Below, in pieces: positions 16,505 through 24,278 of a DNA stretch of 64,000 nucleotides. The position numbers and the translations under genes were made by a program. The stretch is from positions 1,612,001 to 1,676,000 of the forward strand of contig NZ_CP017561.2 of NCBI RefSeq assembly GCF_001865575.2, given 5' to 3'. Each line of letters opens with the position of its first letter. Position 1 is the first letter of the stretch. The notes under the pieces are model-generated. The model was not told the origin of the DNA, searched no databases, and saw only the letters and a list, made by a program, of their open reading frames with translations. The stretch is from Paraburkholderia sprentiae WSM5005 (GTDB lineage Bacteria; Pseudomonadota; Gammaproteobacteria; Burkholderiales; Burkholderiaceae).

Positions 16505-17174
16505 GGAGCATGTACCCGGAACCGCGCACGGTATCGATCATCGGAGCCGTGCCGTCCGGGTCGAGCTTCTTTCTGAGACGGCTGATGTGCACGTCGATCA
16601 CGTTGGTCCGCTCGTCGAGCCGGTAGTCCCATACGGCTTCGAACAGCATGGTGCGGCTCACCACCTGGCCCTGGTGCTGCATCAGATATTCGAGCAGCCG
16701 GTACTCGCGCGGCAGCAGCGGTACCGGGCGGCCGGCGCAGGTCACTTCGCGTTTGAGCGGGTCCAGACGCAACGGGCCGACCAGGTACTCCTGGACACCG
16801 GGCGCCGCCTCGCGACGGCGCATCAACGCATCGAGGCGCGCGGTCAGTTCGATGAACTCGAACGGCTTGGTCAGATAGTCGTCGCCGCCGGCGCGCAGAC
16901 CGCGCACACGTTCGTCGACCGCCGACAGCGCGCTCAGGATCAGCACCGGCGTGAGCACGCCGGCGCTGCGCAACGCCGACAGCATGCCGAGCCCTTCGAG
17001 ACCGCCCGGCAGCATGCGATCGAGCACGATGGCGTCGTAACTGTTGGCGACCGCGAGCATCAAACCGTCGCGGCCGGTACTCGCCGTTTCGACCCGGCAG
17101 CCGTGATCGTTGAGCGCTTCGACGATCTCGGCGAGAGTCTGCTCGTCGTCCTCGACGACCAATACGTTCAACAT
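16491..17174 (-). CDS. OmpR-family response regulator of two-component system 2
   Basis: 227-residue regulator with canonical receiver residues: VVEDDE, Asp in IVLDRMLPGG, VLILSALS and Lys in GGDDYLTKPFEF. The winged helix shows LLPREYRLLEYLMQHQGQ and DVHISRLRKKLDPDG, ending RGSGYMLHAPD. The C-terminal half is close to that of the regulator at 9653-10330. It is divergent from the orphan regulator at 17338; the inverted repeat at 17291-17310 lies in the shared promoter region. Confidence 0.95.
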   Translation of the reverse strand: MLNVLVVEDDEQTLAEIVEALNDHGCRVETASTGRDGLMLAVANSYDAIVLDRMLPGGLEGLGMLSALRSAGVLTPVLILSALSAVDERVRGLRAGGDDYLTKPFEFIELTARLDALMRRREAAPGVQEYLVGPLRLDPLKREVTCAGRPVPLLPREYRLLEYLMQHQGQVVSRTMLFEAVWDYRLDERTNVIDVHISRLRKKLDPDGTAPMIDTVRGSGYMLHAPD

Positions 17175-17290
17175 GCCTTTTTCCAGAAATGAGCGAGCGT
17201 CGAACCTGCGCTGGCCGGCCGATTTACACTAGGCTCGTACCTACGACGTGGGTAGTATGCCGTGTGAAGCCGTGCAGGCGTTTCGCGCCA

Positions 17291-17310
17291 ACATGAAAAA
17301 ATTTTAATGT
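17291..17310. promoter_or_regulatory. AT-rich inverted repeat box, copy 2
   Basis: Twenty bases differing from the perfect copy at 10927-10946 at a single position (ACATG instead of ACATT). Arms ACATGAAAA and TTTTAATGT flank AA. It ends only 27 bases before the start codon of the orphan regulator and lies between two divergent regulator genes. This is a typical place for autoregulation by an OmpR-type protein. Confidence 0.6.
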
Positions 17311-17337
17311 AAGCCCCTCAAACGTAAGCCGCAGCGC

Positions 17338-18015
17338 ATGCGAATCCTGCTGATCGAAGACGACCTGCGCGCCAGCCAGTTCCTGGCGCGTGGCCTGAGC
17401 GAGAGTGGTCTGGTTGTCGACACGGTGGCCGACGGCGCGACCGGGCTCGCCTATGCGCGCGAAGGCATCTACGACGTGATCGTGACTGATCGGCGCTTGC
17501 CGGCGCTTGCCGGCACGGTCCTCGTCCAGCAGTTGCGCGCCGGCGGAAATACGACGCCGGTGCTGATGCTGTCGGCGGTCGGCGGCCTGAACGAACGCGT
17601 GGAGGCGATTCGCGCAGGCTGCGACGACTATCTCGTCAAGCCATATGCCTTCGTCGAAGCGCTGGCAAGAATCGAGGCGCTCGCGCGGCGCGCCGATCGC
17701 AGCAGGATGAGCGAGCGGCTCGAATGCGCGGATCTGGTACTCGACACGCGGGCGCGGACCGCAAACCGCGGCGGGCGCGATCTGCGCCTGCAGCACCGCG
17801 AATTCCTGCTGCTCGAATGTTTGTTGCGCCGCGAGGGGCAGGTGGTGACGCGCAGCATGCTGCTCGAGGCCGCATGGAATTACGATTTCGAGCCGCGCGG
17901 CAACATCATCGATATGCACATGCATCGGCTGCGGGCCAAGGTGGACCGCGACTTCCCGCTGGCGCTGATTCATACGGTGGTCGGCGCCGGATACGTGCTG
18001 AACCCGGCGCCCTGA
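17338..18015 (+). CDS. Orphan OmpR-family response regulator upstream of RND operon 2
   Basis: 225 residues. Receiver residues are intact (LLIEDDL, Asp in VIVTDRRLPA, VLMLSAVG, Lys in CDDYLVKPY) and the winged helix reads LQHREFLLLECLLRREGQ and DMHMHRLRAKVD, ending VGAGYVLNPAP. No kinase gene lies next to it on the same strand. It may be driven by the divergent kinase at 15128 or by a distant one. It precedes the efflux operon by 142 bases, with the third inverted-repeat copy between them, so it is the natural candidate regulator of that pump. Confidence 0.93.
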   Translation: MRILLIEDDLRASQFLARGLSESGLVVDTVADGATGLAYAREGIYDVIVTDRRLPALAGTVLVQQLRAGGNTTPVLMLSAVGGLNERVEAIRAGCDDYLVKPYAFVEALARIEALARRADRSRMSERLECADLVLDTRARTANRGGRDLRLQHREFLLLECLLRREGQVVTRSMLLEAAWNYDFEPRGNIIDMHMHRLRAKVDRDFPLALIHTVVGAGYVLNPAP

Positions 18016-18071
18016 CACGCGCGCAAAGCCTTGCAAGCCCCGATTCGGTGCGCCGAGGCTACCTATCGCGC

Positions 18072-18091
18072 CGCATTAAATTTTTTTAATC
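18072..18091. promoter_or_regulatory. AT-rich inverted repeat box, copy 3 (divergent copy)
   Basis: On the minus strand the segment matches the perfect box at about 16 of 20 positions. Arms ATTAAA (18075-18080) and TTTAAT (18085-18090) flank TTTT. ACTAATCT at 18122-18129 follows at the distance seen for copy 1 and may be the -10 region. The start of RND operon 2 is at 18158. Most likely the operator of the efflux operon. Confidence 0.5.
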
Positions 18092-18157
18092 GATGGGCGA
18101 AAGCGCCGACAGGACCCGCTGACTAATCTGGCGACATTGCCTTGTTAGGGTTCTCCC

Positions 18158-19624
18158 ATGTCAGGACTGTCCCGTTCCGCGCAGACGTCGCGCACAGCGA
18201 GTCCTCCCGTGCTCCTTTTCACCGTGCGCGTCGTCTGTGCGCTCGGCCTCGCGGTGCTCGCCGGCTGCTCGCTCGTGCCCGCCTATCATCGGCCTGGCGC
18301 GCCGCTGGCGCAATCCTTCGACGGCGCGGCCGGTGGCTCGCTCGCCGCTACCGTGCCGGTCAGAAGCGGCTGGTGGCGCGAGTATCACGACCCCGCGCTC
18401 GACGCGCTGGTCGACCGCAGTCTGCGCAACAACTTCACGCTAGCGTCCGCGATTGCGAGCGTCGAACAGGCGCGCGGCAACGCCGAGCAAGCCGGTGCGC
18501 CGCAGTATCCGTCGCTATCGCTCGGCGCCAGCTTCGATCGCAGCCATCAGGGACGTGGCTCGACCACGAAGACCCAGAGCCTGTTCGCCGAAGCCAGTTA
18601 CGAGGTGGACTTCTGGGGCTTCAACGCCGCCAACGCCGGCGCCGCCGACTTGCTTGCGCGCGCCTCCGGCTTCGATCGCGACACGGTGGCGCTCACGCTG
18701 ACCGCATCGGTCACCGACATGTATTTTCAGGTGCAGAGCCTGCGCCGCCGGCTGGCGATTGCGCGTTCCATTTCCGACGATGCCGCGCGCATTCTGCAAC
18801 TGCTGCTCGCACAACAGCGGGCGGGCGTAGCGACCGAATTGCAGGTGCAGCAGCAGCGCAACGCGCTGGCCACCTTCCAGGCGGCCGTGCCGGCGCTGCA
18901 ACAGCAGCTCGACACCGACATTCATGCGCTCGCGGTGCTGGCGGGCAGCGCGCCTGAACACTTCACCGTCAGCGACGCCACGCTTGCCGACATCCCGATT
19001 CCCCAGCCGCGCCCGAATCTGCCCGCGAGCCTGCTGGAAACGCGCCCCGACATCCGTTCGCAGGAAGCGCAGTTGCAGTCGGCGAATCAGAGTGTCGGCG
19101 CGGCGCGCGCGGCCTTTCTGCCGAACATCGTACTGACCGCGGACGGCGGACTGGGCAGCAAGTCGCTGTCGCATTTCCTGTCGAGTCCCTTCGCCAGTCT
19201 CGCCACCTCGCTGGCGGCGCCAATCCTCGACGGCGGCGCGCTGCGTGGCCAGTTGCACGCGAGCCGGGCGGCCGAAGCGAAGGGCGTCGCGGATTACCGG
19301 CAAGCCGTCATCTCCGCGCTGCAGGACGTGGAGGACTCGCTCACGGCGGCGCAACAGCAGCAGCTCGCGGAAGTCGCCGACCAGGACGCCGCCGACGCCG
19401 CCCGCAAAGCCGCCGCGCTCGCGCAAACCCAGTACAAGCTCGGCACCGTCGACTTTCTGACCGTGCTTGACGCGCAACGCACGCTGTATCAGTCCGAAGA
19501 CACCCTGGTGCAGGCGCGGCTCGCGCGCCTGCAGGCGTCCGTGAGCCTGTTTCGCGCGTTCGGCGGCGGCTTTGGCGTGACCGACGGCAGCAGCGCCCCT
19601 TCTTCTATGGCTTCCAGCTCATGA
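18158..19624 (+). CDS. RND efflux outer-membrane lipoprotein, NodT family (operon 2)
   Basis: 488-residue outer-membrane channel. The N-terminus carries a long basic leader then the lipoprotein signal GLAVLAGC, with the acylated Cys in LAGCSLVP. The body has paired OEP repeats: LRNNFTLASAIASVEQARGN and YEVDFWGFNAAN, then TRPDIRSQEAQLQSANQSVG and LDGGALRGQ. It is the first gene of the second tripartite operon and overlaps the adaptor gene by four bases (ATGA), implying coupled translation. Related to, but clearly distinct from, the channel at 3821-5263. Confidence 0.94.
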   Translation: MSGLSRSAQTSRTASPPVLLFTVRVVCALGLAVLAGCSLVPAYHRPGAPLAQSFDGAAGGSLAATVPVRSGWWREYHDPALDALVDRSLRNNFTLASAIASVEQARGNAEQAGAPQYPSLSLGASFDRSHQGRGSTTKTQSLFAEASYEVDFWGFNAANAGAADLLARASGFDRDTVALTLTASVTDMYFQVQSLRRRLAIARSISDDAARILQLLLAQQRAGVATELQVQQQRNALATFQAAVPALQQQLDTDIHALAVLAGSAPEHFTVSDATLADIPIPQPRPNLPASLLETRPDIRSQEAQLQSANQSVGAARAAFLPNIVLTADGGLGSKSLSHFLSSPFASLATSLAAPILDGGALRGQLHASRAAEAKGVADYRQAVISALQDVEDSLTAAQQQQLAEVADQDAADAARKAAALAQTQYKLGTVDFLTVLDAQRTLYQSEDTLVQARLARLQASVSLFRAFGGGFGVTDGSSAPSSMASSS

Positions 19625-20832
19625 AATCCGCAGATCTTCCGAACCGTGAAGCGCCGCATGCGCGCCGGCGCGTCCTTCTCGCCGCAGCGTTCGTCATCGT
19701 TATCGTGATTCTCGGGGTGTCGAGCTGGCCGAAGCATCGGGCGGCCAAGCCGGCCGCCGCCGTGCCGGTCAATGCCGGCCATCCGGTGAGCCGCGATTTC
19801 CCGATTCGCGTCGCGGCCGTGGGGACGGTTCAGGCGCTCAATACCGTGGACGTCAAAGTGCGCGTGGACGGCCAGTTGCAGCGCATCGCCTTCGCCGAAG
19901 GACAGGACGTCAAAGCCGGCCAACTGCTCGCGCAACTCGATCAGGGACCGCTCACTGCCCAGTTGCATCAAGCGCAAGCGGCGCAGCGCAAAGATCAGGC
20001 ATCGCTCGACAACGCGCGGCTCGATCTCACGCGTTACTCGCAACTCGTCGGCGTCGGCGCGGCGACGACTCAGGCGGTGGATACGGCGAAGGCGCAAGTC
20101 GACGAGCTCTCGGCGACGGTCGCAGCGGACGCCGCGCTGGTCCAGAGCGACCGGCTACAACTGGGCTTCACCACGCTCGCCGCGCCGTTTACCGGACGCG
20201 TCGGCGCGCGCGAGGCCGATATCGGCGCGATCGTCCATCCGACCGACACCACCGGCATCGTCACCGTCACGCAGATGGAGCCGATCACCGTGCTGTTCTC
20301 CGTGCCGCAGGACGTGCTGCCTGAAGTGCTCGCGAATCAGGCGAAAGCGCCGCTGGGAGTGAACGTGACCACGCGTTCCGGCAGCACGCCGCTCGCCGAC
20401 GGCACGCTAGTGTTCATCGACAGCACGGTCGATCCTACGACCGGCCAGATCAGGCTCAAGGCGTCGTTCACCAACCAGGACCGCAAGCTGTGGCCCGGCG
20501 AGCTGGTGAATGCGCGTGTGCTGGTGCGCACCGATACGCAGCGGCTCGCGGTGCCGAGCCGCGCGGTGGTGAATTCGCAGAACGGCACCCAGCTCTATTT
20601 GATCGCCGCGAACGGCACCGCGCAGCTGCGCCCGGTGCAAACCGGTATCACCGTCGACGGCATGACCGAGATACGCCGTGGCATCGCGCCCGCGGATCTC
20701 GTCGTGTTCGATGGCCAAAGCCGCTTGAACCCGGGCGTGCCTGTCACGGCGACGACGGTTCCCGCCAGTGCCGAAGCGCCGCCCAACGCGAATCTGGCAG
20801 GCAGCCAGACTGATCAGGATATGCCGTCGTGA
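19621..20832 (+). CDS. RND efflux periplasmic adaptor (operon 2)
   Basis: 403-residue membrane fusion protein. An N-terminal anchor lies at about residues 18-36 (LLAAAFVIVIVILGVSSW). The lipoyl half motif follows as VKVRVDGQLQRIAF and GQDVKAGQLLAQLDQG; then an alpha-hairpin, the second half AAPFTGRVGAREADIGAIV, and beta-barrel and membrane-proximal domains. Four-base overlaps with both neighbours show a tightly coupled operon. It would bridge the permease at 20829 and the channel at 18158. Confidence 0.95.
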   Translation: MKSADLPNREAPHARRRVLLAAAFVIVIVILGVSSWPKHRAAKPAAAVPVNAGHPVSRDFPIRVAAVGTVQALNTVDVKVRVDGQLQRIAFAEGQDVKAGQLLAQLDQGPLTAQLHQAQAAQRKDQASLDNARLDLTRYSQLVGVGAATTQAVDTAKAQVDELSATVAADAALVQSDRLQLGFTTLAAPFTGRVGAREADIGAIVHPTDTTGIVTVTQMEPITVLFSVPQDVLPEVLANQAKAPLGVNVTTRSGSTPLADGTLVFIDSTVDPTTGQIRLKASFTNQDRKLWPGELVNARVLVRTDTQRLAVPSRAVVNSQNGTQLYLIAANGTAQLRPVQTGITVDGMTEIRRGIAPADLVVFDGQSRLNPGVPVTATTVPASAEAPPNANLAGSQTDQDMPS

Positions 20833-23800
20833 GCCTCATGGAACTGTTCATCAAGCGGCGCATCGCGACCAGTTTTCTGGCGATCGCGGTGCTGCTGGTC
20901 GGCGCGGTGGCGTATTTTCTGTTGCCGGTCGCGCCACTGCCGCAGGTCGATTTTCCGACCATCCAGGTTGTCGCCCAGTTACCCGGCGCGAGCGCGGAAA
21001 CCATGGCGACCTCGGTGGCGACACCGTTGGAGCGGCAACTTTCGCTGATTGCGGGCGTGACGCAGATGACGTCGTCGAGCTCGCTCGGCAATACCAGCAT
21101 CGCTGTGCAATTCGATCTGTCGCGCGACATCGATGGCGCGGCGCAGGATGTGCAGACGGCGATCAATGCAGCCGGCGGCACGTTGCCGAAGAACCTGCCG
21201 AACCCGCCGACCTATCAGAAGGTGAACCCGGCCGACTTTACGTTGCTGTCACTGGCGCTGACGTCGCCCTCGCTGACGCTCACGCAGCTCGACAGCTACG
21301 CCGAAGACTATCTGGCGCAACAGATCTCGCAGATGCCCGGCGTCGGTCTGGTTGATTTCCACGGCCAGCAGCGCCCCGCGGTACGTATTCAGCTCGACCC
21401 CGACAAGCTCACCGCGCGCGGCCTGACGCTGGAAGATGTGCGCTCGATCGTCGGCGTGCAGACGGTCAATGCACCGAAGGGCAGCCTGAACGGCCCGGAT
21501 CGCTCGGTGATCTTCAACGCGACCGACCAGATCACGACCGCCTCGCAGTACCGCGATCTGGTGGTCGCGTACAAGAACGGCGCGCCGATTCGCGTGTCCG
21601 ATCTCGGCACCGTGCTGAACGCCGCCGAGGACGACCAGCAGGCCGCATGGCTTCAGTCCGAACGCGCGATCGTGCTCGATATTCACAAGCAGCCGGGCTA
21701 TAACGTGGTGCAGACGATCGCCAACATCGAGGCGAAGCTGCCCGCGCTCGAAGCGATGCTGCCCGCGGCCGCGCATCTGCATGTGGTGGGCGATCGCACG
21801 CAAACCATCGACGCGTCGGTGCACGACGTGCAGTTCACGCTGATGCTGACGATTGCACTTGTCGTGATGGTGATCTTCTCGTTTCTGCGCAACCTGTGGG
21901 CGACGGTCATTCCGAGCCTGACGATTCCGCTGTCGCTGGTCGCCACGTTCGGCGTCATGTACCTGCTCGGCTATAGCCTCGACAATCTGTCGCTGATGGG
22001 CTTGACCATCGCGGTCGGCTTCGTGGTGGACGATGCGATCGTCGTGATCGAAAACGTCATGCGGCATATCGAAGAGGGCGTGCCGAGAATGAAGGCCGCC
22101 TTGCTCGGCGCGATGGAAGTGCGCTTCACGATCATTTCGATGACCATCTCGCTGATCGCCGTGTTCATCCCGATCCTGTTGATGGGCGGCATCGTCGGGC
22201 GGCTGTTTCGCGAATTCGCGATGACGGTGAGCGCCGCGATCGTGATGTCGGCACTGGTATCGCTGACCGTTACACCGATGTTGTGCGGCTGGCTGATCCG
22301 TTTGCCCGAGCCGGGTGACGGCGGCCGGATGCGCAGGCTCGAAGCCTGGCTGGAAGCGATCTTTAGCGCGGTAGAGCGGCGCTACGAGCGTGGCCTCGAT
22401 TGGGTGCTGGACCACCAGAAGCTGATGCTGGCTGTCACCGTGGCGACGATCGTTGCGACCGGCGCGTTGTTCGTCGCGATCCCCAAGGGATTTTTCCCGC
22501 AGGAGGACTCCGGCCTGATCATGGGCGTCGCCCAAGCCGCGCCGGACATTTCGCCCCGCTCGATGTCGCAGAAGATGCAGCAGGTGGGCCATATCATCGA
22601 GGCCGACCCCGCCGTCGACAACGTTTACTACTGGATGGGCGCTAACCCGACCGTGAGCCAGGGGCGCGTCATGATCAACCTGAAACCGTTCGCTCAGCGC
22701 AAGGACAGTGCTGTGCAGGTGCTCAATCGCTTAAAGCCGCAGTTGGCGAAGGTCATGGGCATCTCGGTGTCGATGCAGGTCCGGCAGGACATTCAGGTGG
22801 GGGGCCGTATCAGCGCCGCGCAGTATCAGTACACGTTGCAGGATCCTGACATCAACGAGTTGAATCACTGGGCGGGCGTACTGACCGAGCGCCTGTCGAA
22901 ACTGCCGCAACTGGCCGACGTCACGTCCGACCAGCAGGCCGCCGCTACCAGCGCAACACTGGTGATCGATCGCAGCACCGCGTCGCGTTTCGGCATCACG
23001 GCGCAAGCCATCGACGACACGCTTTACGATGCATTCGGCCAGCGGCAGATCGCGACGCTGTTCACGGAGCTGAATCAGTACCACGTCGTCGAAGAAGTCG
23101 ACCCGCGCTTTCAACTGACGACGGATGCACTGGCGCATCTCTACGTGCGCTCGCCGCTCACGAACGAACTGGTGCCGCTCGATACGCTCGCCAGGATCGA
23201 AAACGACGTGTCGCCGATCTCGGTGAATCACCAGGGCTTGTTCCCGGCCGTGACGATCTCGTTCAATCTGGCGGCGGCTCAGTCGCTTGGCAACGCGGTG
23301 GCGGCGATTCGCCAGGCCGAAGTCGCGGCGGGCAAGCCGGATAGTTTGACGGGCTCGTTTCAGGGCACCGCGCAGGCGTTCCAGGCGTCGCTCGCGACTG
23401 AGCCGTATCTGATCGCCGCGGCGCTCGTGGTGGTGTATCTGATTCTCGGCATCCTGTACGAAAGCGCGATTCACCCGCTCACCATCATTTCGACGCTGCC
23501 CTCGGCGGGTGTGGGCGCCTTGCTTGCGTTGATGCTGTGTGGTCAGGATCTGTCGATCATGGGAATGATCGGCATCATCTTGCTGATCGGCATCGTCAAG
23601 AAGAACGCGATCATGATGATCGACTTTGCGCTGGTGGCCGAGCGCGAGCATGGTTTGTCGCCGCGCGATGCGATCCGGCAGGCCTGTGTGCTGCGCTTCC
23701 GCCCGATCATGATGACGACGCTCGCCGCGCTGTTCGGCGCGCTGCCGCTGGCGCTCGGGCATGGCGCGGGTGCCGAATTGCGCGTGCCGCTTGGCATAGC

Positions 23801-23942
23801 GATTGTCGGTGGACTGATTGTTTCGCAAATGCTGACGTTGTTCACGACGCCGGTCGTGCACCTGTGGTTCGACCGTCTGTCGCATTGGCACGCTGATCGG
23901 CGCGCGACAGACAGTGTCGTCGAGCGGGAGGCCGTCGGTTGA
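20829..23942 (+). CDS. RND efflux permease, HAE1/MdtB-like (operon 2)
   Basis: Complete 1037-residue RND permease, starting at a GTG that overlaps the adaptor stop. The N-terminal helix reads FIKRRIATSFLAIAVLLVG and is followed by the PLPQVDFPTIQVVAQLPGAS segment of HAE1 and MdtB/C-type pumps. TM4 has the proton-relay motif GFVVDDAIVVIENV. The second half repeats the layout, with the TM10-12 block containing GIVKKNAIMMIDFAL and RFRPIMMTTLAALFGALPL. Substrate is not readable; drugs, bile-like compounds or aromatic toxins are usual for the family. It ends 173 bases before the tRNA-Asp gene with no clear terminator. Confidence 0.96.
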   Translation: MSLMELFIKRRIATSFLAIAVLLVGAVAYFLLPVAPLPQVDFPTIQVVAQLPGASAETMATSVATPLERQLSLIAGVTQMTSSSSLGNTSIAVQFDLSRDIDGAAQDVQTAINAAGGTLPKNLPNPPTYQKVNPADFTLLSLALTSPSLTLTQLDSYAEDYLAQQISQMPGVGLVDFHGQQRPAVRIQLDPDKLTARGLTLEDVRSIVGVQTVNAPKGSLNGPDRSVIFNATDQITTASQYRDLVVAYKNGAPIRVSDLGTVLNAAEDDQQAAWLQSERAIVLDIHKQPGYNVVQTIANIEAKLPALEAMLPAAAHLHVVGDRTQTIDASVHDVQFTLMLTIALVVMVIFSFLRNLWATVIPSLTIPLSLVATFGVMYLLGYSLDNLSLMGLTIAVGFVVDDAIVVIENVMRHIEEGVPRMKAALLGAMEVRFTIISMTISLIAVFIPILLMGGIVGRLFREFAMTVSAAIVMSALVSLTVTPMLCGWLIRLPEPGDGGRMRRLEAWLEAIFSAVERRYERGLDWVLDHQKLMLAVTVATIVATGALFVAIPKGFFPQEDSGLIMGVAQAAPDISPRSMSQKMQQVGHIIEADPAVDNVYYWMGANPTVSQGRVMINLKPFAQRKDSAVQVLNRLKPQLAKVMGISVSMQVRQDIQVGGRISAAQYQYTLQDPDINELNHWAGVLTERLSKLPQLADVTSDQQAAATSATLVIDRSTASRFGITAQAIDDTLYDAFGQRQIATLFTELNQYHVVEEVDPRFQLTTDALAHLYVRSPLTNELVPLDTLARIENDVSPISVNHQGLFPAVTISFNLAAAQSLGNAVAAIRQAEVAAGKPDSLTGSFQGTAQAFQASLATEPYLIAAALVVVYLILGILYESAIHPLTIISTLPSAGVGALLALMLCGQDLSIMGMIGIILLIGIVKKNAIMMIDFALVAEREHGLSPRDAIRQACVLRFRPIMMTTLAALFGALPLALGHGAGAELRVPLGIAIVGGLIVSQMLTLFTTPVVHLWFDRLSHWHADRRATDSVVEREAVG

Positions 23943-24115
23943 CTGCCTTCTGCCTGCCTGGGGCTTCTTACTGTCGCCATGCGCGCCGCTGATTCCGCAC
24001 GGCGGCCGCGCGCTGAATTCCGTTGCCAAACTGCGACATTTGCGGCAAAATCTCAGATCGTTGTAGATTCGGCGGCAGTGTTTTCGGCAGCGAACGTAGC
24101 AAAAGCGCAGTATAA

Positions 24116-24192
24116 GGAGTGGTAGTTCAGTCGGTTAGAATACCGGCCTGTCACGCCGGGGGTCGCGGGTTCGAGTCCCGTCCACTCCGCCA
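24116..24192 (+). tRNA. tRNA-Asp (anticodon GTC)
   Basis: A complete 77-base cloverleaf. The acceptor stem GGAGTGG pairs with CCACTCC, the discriminator is G and CCA is encoded. The D-loop has AGTTCAGTCGGTTAGAA, the anticodon loop CTGTCAC gives GTC, and the T-arm carries GGGTTCGAGTCCC. A strong terminator hairpin follows 11 bases later. It stands at the boundary between the efflux block and the PpiD-like gene. Confidence 0.97.
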
Positions 24193-24202
24193 GTATCCAC
24201 GA

Positions 24203-24228
24203 AAGGCGAACTCCGGTTCGCCTTTTTT
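24203..24228 (+). terminator. Rho-independent terminator after tRNA-Asp
   Basis: Stem AAGGCGAAC (24203-24211) with GTTCGCCTT (24216-24224), loop TCCG, followed by a run of T to 24228. It ends the tRNA transcript; the next gene starts at 24279. Confidence 0.85.
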
Positions 24229-24278
24229 GTTGCCCGCTGTTGTAAGATCGGGCGTTCTGTTTTTGGCACCCCTCACGC

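Noticed and set aside
17224..18036. 270-codon frame antisense to the orphan regulator
   Set aside because: Shadow of a canonical OmpR-type regulator; no ribosome site or motifs.
1..24115. Genomic island or integrated element at tRNA-Asp
   Set aside because: No integrase, transposase or copy of the tRNA 3' end was seen in the window, so only a synteny question is reported.
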